Assembly (NCBI GenBank): GCA_963663665.2
Contig: CAXXKP010000009.1
Location: forward strand, 248,001 to 312,000
Direction of reading: 5' to 3'
Source: SABI01 sp963663665
Lineage (GTDB): Bacteria; Spirochaetota; Spirochaetia; Sphaerochaetales; Sphaerochaetaceae
Length of the DNA stretch: 64,000 nt
The translations under genes and the position numbers were made by a program. The notes under the pieces were generated by a model. It was not told the DNA's origin, ran no database searches, and saw only the letters and a program-made list of their open reading frames with translations. Within the stretch, counting starts at the first letter, position 1. Every line of letters starts with the position of its first letter. Positions 59,471-64,000 of the stretch are shown here, in pieces.

Positions 59471-60625
59471 TTAATACTCTTTGGCCAAATAACTATAAAT
59501 TTTTGCAGCTGTAATAATTTTCTCAATTTCAACATACTCATCAACAACATGCGCCATATCAGCTCTGCCTGGCCCAATTCCTATCGTAGGAATGTTTCTA
59601 TTTCCAGCACATTCACTACCATCGGTACAGAATTGATAGGTACGTATGATTGGTTCAATAAGTAAATTATTATATACCTTTCTCGCTAGCTGTACAAGTT
59701 CGCTTTCCTTATCAAGAGTCCAACCTAAATAGAAGCGCTCAGACTTCAAAGTCTTACCTGTATAGGTATGTAATTCTTCAACTGCAAAAGAGGCCTTTGC
59801 CGAAAAATTTGGAATCTTTTCTCCTAATGATTTGATAACAGCGCTAATAGGCGCTAGTACACTTTCTCTGGTCTCGTCCTCGACAAGCCTTCTATCAAGG
59901 GTCACTCGACAACGATTTGGAATGATGGAAGTTCCGGGATATGGAAAAGAGATAATATCTGTGGCAACAAGTATTCCATTTCCCAAAATTTCAGACACTT
60001 TTACCGGTAACTTTCTCACTTCACTAAGTAACAATACCATGTGGTCAATAGCATTCACTCCATTTTCTGGATGTGCTGAGTGAGCATTAACCCCAATAGT
60101 TTCTAGAACAATTTCGGCCCTACCCTTCTGCCCAATTGCAATTTCTAAATTGTTGGGTTCGCCAAGGATAACCACATCGGGATGTATCTGTTCAAGCACT
60201 TTCCCAAATCCAACACCCTCATAAATTTCTTCATGCACTACAGCGACCACATATATATCTGCTATATTCTGATTACCAATACATTCAGCTGCACCGTAGA
60301 CCATTGCAGCCATAGCCGCCTTCATGTCTGATGAACCTCGCCCATATAAGCGACCATTTTGAATAACACCACCGAAAGGAGCTACACTCCATTTCTCTGG
60401 TGTTGGGACATCTACTATATCCATGTGTCCTTCAAATAGGATCGATCGTATTCCATCCCCAACAATTTTACCAATTACGTTCCCATAGGAGTCAATGTTC
60501 ACCTCATCATAACCTAGATTGATCATTTCCTGAACTATACGTTCTGCTACTAATTGTTCATTTCCAGAAAGACTTTTCATGCGTATAAGATCTTGGCAGA
60601 ATTCGATTAATTTATCCTTGTTCAC
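59471..60625 (-). CDS. M20-family metallohydrolase (YgeY/DapE-like)
   Basis: 384 residues from GTG 60625, aggag 8 bases upstream. Zinc-site motifs of the M20 family: FEGHMDIVDVP, GRGSSDMKAAMAAM, EEIYEGVG and the late GIGPGRADMAHVVDEY. QKGRAEIVLETIG and DRRLVEDETRESVLAPI recall the YgeY-type members. It hydrolyses an amide or peptide bond, for example a deacylation. It overlaps no neighbour (10 bases to the M24 gene). Confidence 0.88.
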   Translation of the reverse strand: MNKDKLIEFCQDLIRMKSLSGNEQLVAERIVQEMINLGYDEVNIDSYGNVIGKIVGDGIRSILFEGHMDIVDVPTPEKWSVAPFGGVIQNGRLYGRGSSDMKAAMAAMVYGAAECIGNQNIADIYVVAVVHEEIYEGVGFGKVLEQIHPDVVILGEPNNLEIAIGQKGRAEIVLETIGVNAHSAHPENGVNAIDHMVLLLSEVRKLPVKVSEILGNGILVATDIISFPYPGTSIIPNRCRVTLDRRLVEDETRESVLAPISAVIKSLGEKIPNFSAKASFAVEELHTYTGKTLKSERFYLGWTLDKESELVQLARKVYNNLLIEPIIRTYQFCTDGSECAGNRNIPTIGIGPGRADMAHVVDEYVEIEKIITAAKIYSYLAKEY

Positions 60626-60635
60626 GCAGTAACTC

Positions 60636-61844
60636 CTAAATCCAAAGTTTTTGTGTAGTTGTTAATACACGTGGGCCATTTGCGGTTACAAGTAGATTCT
60701 GCTCATAGTTAACGGTTCCCAAACCAGGTTTGTAAAGGCACTTTTCTACAGCTAGGTACATGTGCTCCTTCACTGTCATTGTTTCCTCTTTCACAAACCA
60801 AGGCCTTTCCCAAGTCATACCTACGCCATGGCCCCAGTGTGGGGGAAATGCTGCATAAATCTTATTTGGATCATTTTGTTCAGATTCAAGCGATATTCCT
60901 CTCTCTGTAAGGTAAAGATCTCCTTCGTTCACAATATCTTTGATTCTTGCACCTGGTTGAATTTTGCTTATAACATGTTCACAGGAAAAAGTTACCTCTT
61001 CAATCATACGTCGCTGTATAGGGTTGGCTTTTCCACCCACGACAGTGGTTCTTCCAAAGTCACAGATATATCCTTCGTACAATATGATCAAATCGACCTT
61101 GAAAATATCGCCCTTCTCCATTTTTCGATGACAATCGTATCCAGGAAAGTCAATACTATGAACAGGAGTGCTATCAGCACCACCATTAGTCACAACAAAA
61201 TAGAGTACTGCCCCATTGGAAAATATATAATCCATGGCAGGCCCTATTACCTGACTCTCCTTCTTGCCAACAGTCACACCACTCATAATTATACGTACGG
61301 CTTCACTACCTATGCGACAAGCTTCAATTATGGACTCTTGTTCCCGAGGTGTCTTGATGATTTGCATCTCACTAATAATGTCGTCGCAAGGAACCAAGAC
61401 GAGGTTTGGCATATTTTCTCTCATGTGACGGCCAATCGTTTCATGCAGAGTATCTTCATAGATGATGCCTGCTGCTCCATTATCCATGCGTAATTCATGA
61501 GCAGTCTCTGCTAACAACTTATGAAAATCAGTGCTATATCTAACATCCTGTATTGCTACGAGGTCCTTGCGATACTCAAGAGTTGTTACGAGGAGAACAG
61601 GCTCTCCAATTGAAGGGATAAGAAGCATGGAGTGTGACCGACCACTCCATAAAGGCAAATTATCCGGGAGATAGCAACGTTGCTGATAATGGTTCGCAAA
61701 GAAATCACCACCTGCGAAACGGTCAAAAGTACCACCACCTCGAGAACAGACAAATACGCCTGATAATCCACGTTTTTGTGCCTCAACTTGACATCCCTTA
61801 CGCCTCTTAGCAAAATCTTCAAATGGTACATTATATGCAAACAT
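60636..61844 (-). CDS. M24-family metallopeptidase-like hydrolase
   Basis: 402 residues from ATG 61844 (aaaggag 9 bases upstream). Creatinase/Xaa-Pro peptidase fold with a pita-bread C-terminal domain: KVDLIILYEGYICDFGRTTV (the metal-binding Asp and neighbours), HWGHGVGMTWERP (His) and YLAVEKCLY (Glu). The late metal-binding Glu region is followed by NYEQNLLVT. It opens an amide ring or peptide of a small substrate. Clustered with the M20 enzyme and a TRAP importer. Confidence 0.88.
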   Translation of the reverse strand: MFAYNVPFEDFAKRRKGCQVEAQKRGLSGVFVCSRGGGTFDRFAGGDFFANHYQQRCYLPDNLPLWSGRSHSMLLIPSIGEPVLLVTTLEYRKDLVAIQDVRYSTDFHKLLAETAHELRMDNGAAGIIYEDTLHETIGRHMRENMPNLVLVPCDDIISEMQIIKTPREQESIIEACRIGSEAVRIIMSGVTVGKKESQVIGPAMDYIFSNGAVLYFVVTNGGADSTPVHSIDFPGYDCHRKMEKGDIFKVDLIILYEGYICDFGRTTVVGGKANPIQRRMIEEVTFSCEHVISKIQPGARIKDIVNEGDLYLTERGISLESEQNDPNKIYAAFPPHWGHGVGMTWERPWFVKEETMTVKEHMYLAVEKCLYKPGLGTVNYEQNLLVTANGPRVLTTTQKLWI

Positions 61845-61887
61845 AACTTGCTATCTCCTTTGGATAGATTCTCACAATCCGTTTTAT

Positions 61888-62937
61888 TTATTTTTTCTGA
61901 AAGTCGGCAATCTCTGCTTCCAAATCTACGAGGATTTTTTTAGCACGTTCCCCATTATTATCTTTGAAGAATTCACGTACTGGAAGCGCTGCCTTGATGA
62001 ACTCTTGTCTTGCTTCGTCAGAAAGTTCAACCACCGTCAGATTCTCTGCTAGAATCTTTTCAGCTGCAGCATTTGCCTTATTTTGAAGCTCATAGGCATA
62101 TTCATGCATCTCAGCTATAGTTTCGGTGAGGATCTTCTGCAAATCTTGAGGAAGGTTATTGAAGGCTTTATCATTCATAAAAACACCTTCTAAATACATA
62201 ATATGGTTTGATTTGATCAGGTAATCCTGTACTTCATACCATTTCATATCAACTAAAGCGCCTAAAGGATTTTCTACACCCGAAACCATATTGAGTTGTA
62301 ATGCACTATAGACGTCCGTATAACCAACAGGAGTAGGATTAGCGCCATAAGCTGTATAGTTTTTGATTATTAAAGGTGTATCCATTGTTCTAAATGGCAT
62401 CCCTTTAAAATCTGCTGGAGATTCAATCTTGCTATTGCTCAACCAATCACTTGCACCAAGAGGCCATAAATCAATCAGCTTCAAATTCTTTTCAGCATAG
62501 ATAAGGGGAAGATCCTGAGTTACTACCTTACTTGTTGCAAGGAAATCGTAGGCTTTTCGCACATCGGAAGGGAGAAGGAAATGTAGTGCAAACACCTGTC
62601 CTTCAGGAACAATTGTCGCTACATTCCCAGGACTTACAATTGCCATCTGAGTTGCTCCTGTGAGTAGGTGTTCAATCAAATCAACACCAACTCCCAGCTG
62701 ACCAACTTGGAAGATCTCAAATTTTAATCTGCCATTGCTTTTCTCTTCCGCTCTTCGTGCTAGTTCTTTAGCATAGAGATCTGGAACAGTATCTGCATAC
62801 TCTTCATGTGTTACCTTTATGGTATACACTTTTTCTGTTTCCTTTGAGCTCGTTGTTGCTTGTTCCGATTTCCCAGAACAAGAGGTCATCAGGATAATTA
62901 CCAACAACAGTCCAATAATTAGATTCTTTTTCTTCAC
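61888..62937 (-). CDS. TRAP transporter solute-binding lipoprotein (DctP type)
   Basis: 349 residues from GTG 62937, which has aaggag 8 bases upstream and opens directly at KKKNLIIGLLLVIILMTS. The lipobox LMTSC marks a lipoprotein, as in other bacteria with no free periplasmic binding proteins. DctP-type: HLLTGATQMAIVSPGNVA, PFRTMDTPLIIKNYTAYGAN and MVSGVENPLGALVD. It delivers a carboxylate-bearing compound to the permease in front. Confidence 0.92.
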   Translation of the reverse strand: MKKKNLIIGLLLVIILMTSCSGKSEQATTSSKETEKVYTIKVTHEEYADTVPDLYAKELARRAEEKSNGRLKFEIFQVGQLGVGVDLIEHLLTGATQMAIVSPGNVATIVPEGQVFALHFLLPSDVRKAYDFLATSKVVTQDLPLIYAEKNLKLIDLWPLGASDWLSNSKIESPADFKGMPFRTMDTPLIIKNYTAYGANPTPVGYTDVYSALQLNMVSGVENPLGALVDMKWYEVQDYLIKSNHIMYLEGVFMNDKAFNNLPQDLQKILTETIAEMHEYAYELQNKANAAAEKILAENLTVVELSDEARQEFIKAALPVREFFKDNNGERAKKILVDLEAEIADFQKK

Positions 62938-62986
62938 GATATAACTCCTTTTTATGTAATTCACCATTTTTACGAAAATAGTCAAT

Positions 62987-64000
62987 TTAGTGCATCATAT
63001 TCACTATAAATAGAGAAATTTGGGGGAAAGCAGAAATGAGAACACAAGTAACAAGTAACATTGCTATATAAGGTCCTTCATTCCTTATGACTTCTAGAAA
63101 TGGTTTGTCAAAGATAGCACTGGCTGTAAATATACTCGTACCAAAAGGGGGTGTCCCAGACCCAATAGCCACTTGTAAAGTGATAAGGATTCCAAGTTGA
63201 ACCAGATCGATACCTGCTGCCAGAGCGATTGGGGCAAAAATTGGAGTTAGTATGAGAATTACAACAACAGCTTCCACAAACATGCAACTGACAAAAAAGA
63301 AAAGGTTCACGATCAGTAGTATCAAAAATACCGAAGGATTATCACCAAGAAGTCCTTGGGTTAATAACTGCGGAACACGTGCATAGGATATTACCCAAGA
63401 GAAGGCGCCCCCCACAGCAACAAGAATAAATACAACCGTGGTTATAATTCCTGTAGAAAGAGCAATCTTATAAATCTCTCTAATCTTTATGCTCTTATAA
63501 ATGAAGACCTCTACTATGAGTGCATAGAGAACCGAAACAGCTGCAGCTTCTGTAGGGCTAAAGAGGCCTGTATAGATACCTCCCATAATTATAAGGGGAA
63601 AACCAAAAGCAAACAGACTGTTCTTTGTTGCCTTCCATCGTTGGGCAAACGAAGCCTTATCCAAACGGGGAATCTTTTTTACTTTGGCATATATCGCAGA
63701 ATAAATACCGAACATTATCAGAATTACTACAGCTGGGCCAAGTCCTGCAATAAAGAGTTTACCTATTGAGGCTCCACTTGCCACTCCATAGACAACCATA
63801 CCAAGACTTGGCGGTATCAGGTAAGCAAGATTACTGGAATTGATAATCAATGCCATGATTTCACTATCTTCATATCCACGTTCTAGAAGTTTTTTTCGAA
63901 CAGGGCGTCCTACAGCTACAACAGTCGCTTGTGTCGATCCAGAAATCGAACCAAACAGTGCACAAGTCAAGGATGTTGTAGTCGCCATTCCACCAGAAAG
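62987..64000 (-). CDS. TRAP transporter large permease (DctM), C-terminal part
   Basis: The reading frame is open to the right edge, so the N-terminus lies outside. The visible part is the last two-thirds of a DctM protein: CALFGSISGSTQATVVAVG, SFPLGMVVYG-type segments, TGLFSPTEAAAVSVLYAL and a C-terminal IGSGTPPFGTSIFTAS. Sodium-coupled symport with the DctP lipoprotein that follows 49 bases later. The small DctQ subunit is expected upstream, outside the window. Confidence 0.92.
   Translation of the reverse strand, partial: LSGGMATTTSLTCALFGSISGSTQATVVAVGRPVRKKLLERGYEDSEIMALIINSSNLAYLIPPSLGMVVYGVASGASIGKLFIAGLGPAVVILIMFGIYSAIYAKVKKIPRLDKASFAQRWKATKNSLFAFGFPLIIMGGIYTGLFSPTEAAAVSVLYALIVEVFIYKSIKIREIYKIALSTGIITTVVFILVAVGGAFSWVISYARVPQLLTQGLLGDNPSVFLILLIVNLFFFVSCMFVEAVVVILILTPIFAPIALAAGIDLVQLGILITLQVAIGSGTPPFGTSIFTASAIFDKPFLEVIRNEGPYIAMLLVTCVLISAFPQISLFIVNMMH

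Noticed and set aside
60762..61493. 243-codon plus-strand frame inside the M24 hydrolase
   Set aside because: Opposite to a clear family member; the product has no recognisable motif.
58894..62937. Ectoine-degradation operon (DoeA/DoeB-like)
   Set aside because: M24 member could be DoeA-like, but the partner is M20 and not the aspartoacylase-type DoeB, so the specific pathway is not supported.

Overview
The window looks like part of the chromosome of a low-GC anaerobic spirochaete, plausibly a Sphaerochaeta or Treponema relative. This is inferred from the style of the host genes: an ABC sugar-binding protein whose signal peptide ends in Ala-Ala-Gly, a DUF1566 surface protein, TRAP and ABC uptake operons without PTS components, and abundant c-di-GMP proteins. 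No 16S or marker gene is present, so the genus is a guess.

Region 1 (1-386) is host DNA: the N-terminal part of a CRP/FNR-type regulator, then the 5' half of tRNA-Val(CAC). Region 2 (417-39170) is a complete-looking 38.7-kb temperate siphophage integrated in that tRNA. A 42-bp exact repeat lies at each end (417-458 and 39129-39170), with a tyrosine integrase beside the left one and a matching pair of 10-bp repeats, candidate integrase arm sites, on each arm. On the minus strand, from right to left in transcription order, lie early/replication genes with an iteron array inside the initiator gene, two small HNH proteins, a ParB-methyltransferase, terminase, HK97-type head genes, tail genes with a lambda G/GT-type -1 frameshift, modular collagen/Ig tail proteins, and lysis genes (holin, overlapping spanins). 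A CI-like S24 repressor (30345) faces a leaderless ribbon-helix-helix gene. The right arm of the phage (31160-38976) is an AT-rich accessory block of probable anti-phage functions: an AAA/TOPRIM ATPase with a truncated PD-(D/E)xK partner, a zinc-ribbon plus membrane protein pair, an EcoRI-family adenine methylase followed by a DUF262-HNH protein, and a soluble plus four-TM membrane pair that recalls lambda RexA/RexB.

Region 3 (39171-44600) is a tRNA-proximal graveyard: the displaced tRNA terminator, several decayed transposases, an intact SPFH/NfeD pair, a third diverged att copy (42971-43015) followed by its own pair of 12-bp-spaced repeats and an integrase remnant, and a 77-bp sequence present as an inverted repeat bounding a 5.1-kb block. 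It suggests repeated integration at the same tRNA.

Region 4 (44841-64000) is host metabolism and signalling: a DUF1566 lipoprotein-like gene, YwbE, a DeoR regulator, a PfkB sugar kinase, an ABC sugar importer, UlaG (L-ascorbate-6-phosphate lactonase) and an FG-GAP protein. Together they suggest a PTS-independent route in which a sugar lactone such as ascorbate is imported unphosphorylated, phosphorylated in the cytoplasm, then opened by UlaG. After that come a GGDEF/HD-GYP protein, a PAS-GGDEF cyclase, and a minus-strand operon of TRAP transporter, M24 and M20 metallohydrolases and an XRE-cupin regulator, probably for uptake and hydrolysis of a small amide or peptide-like compound.
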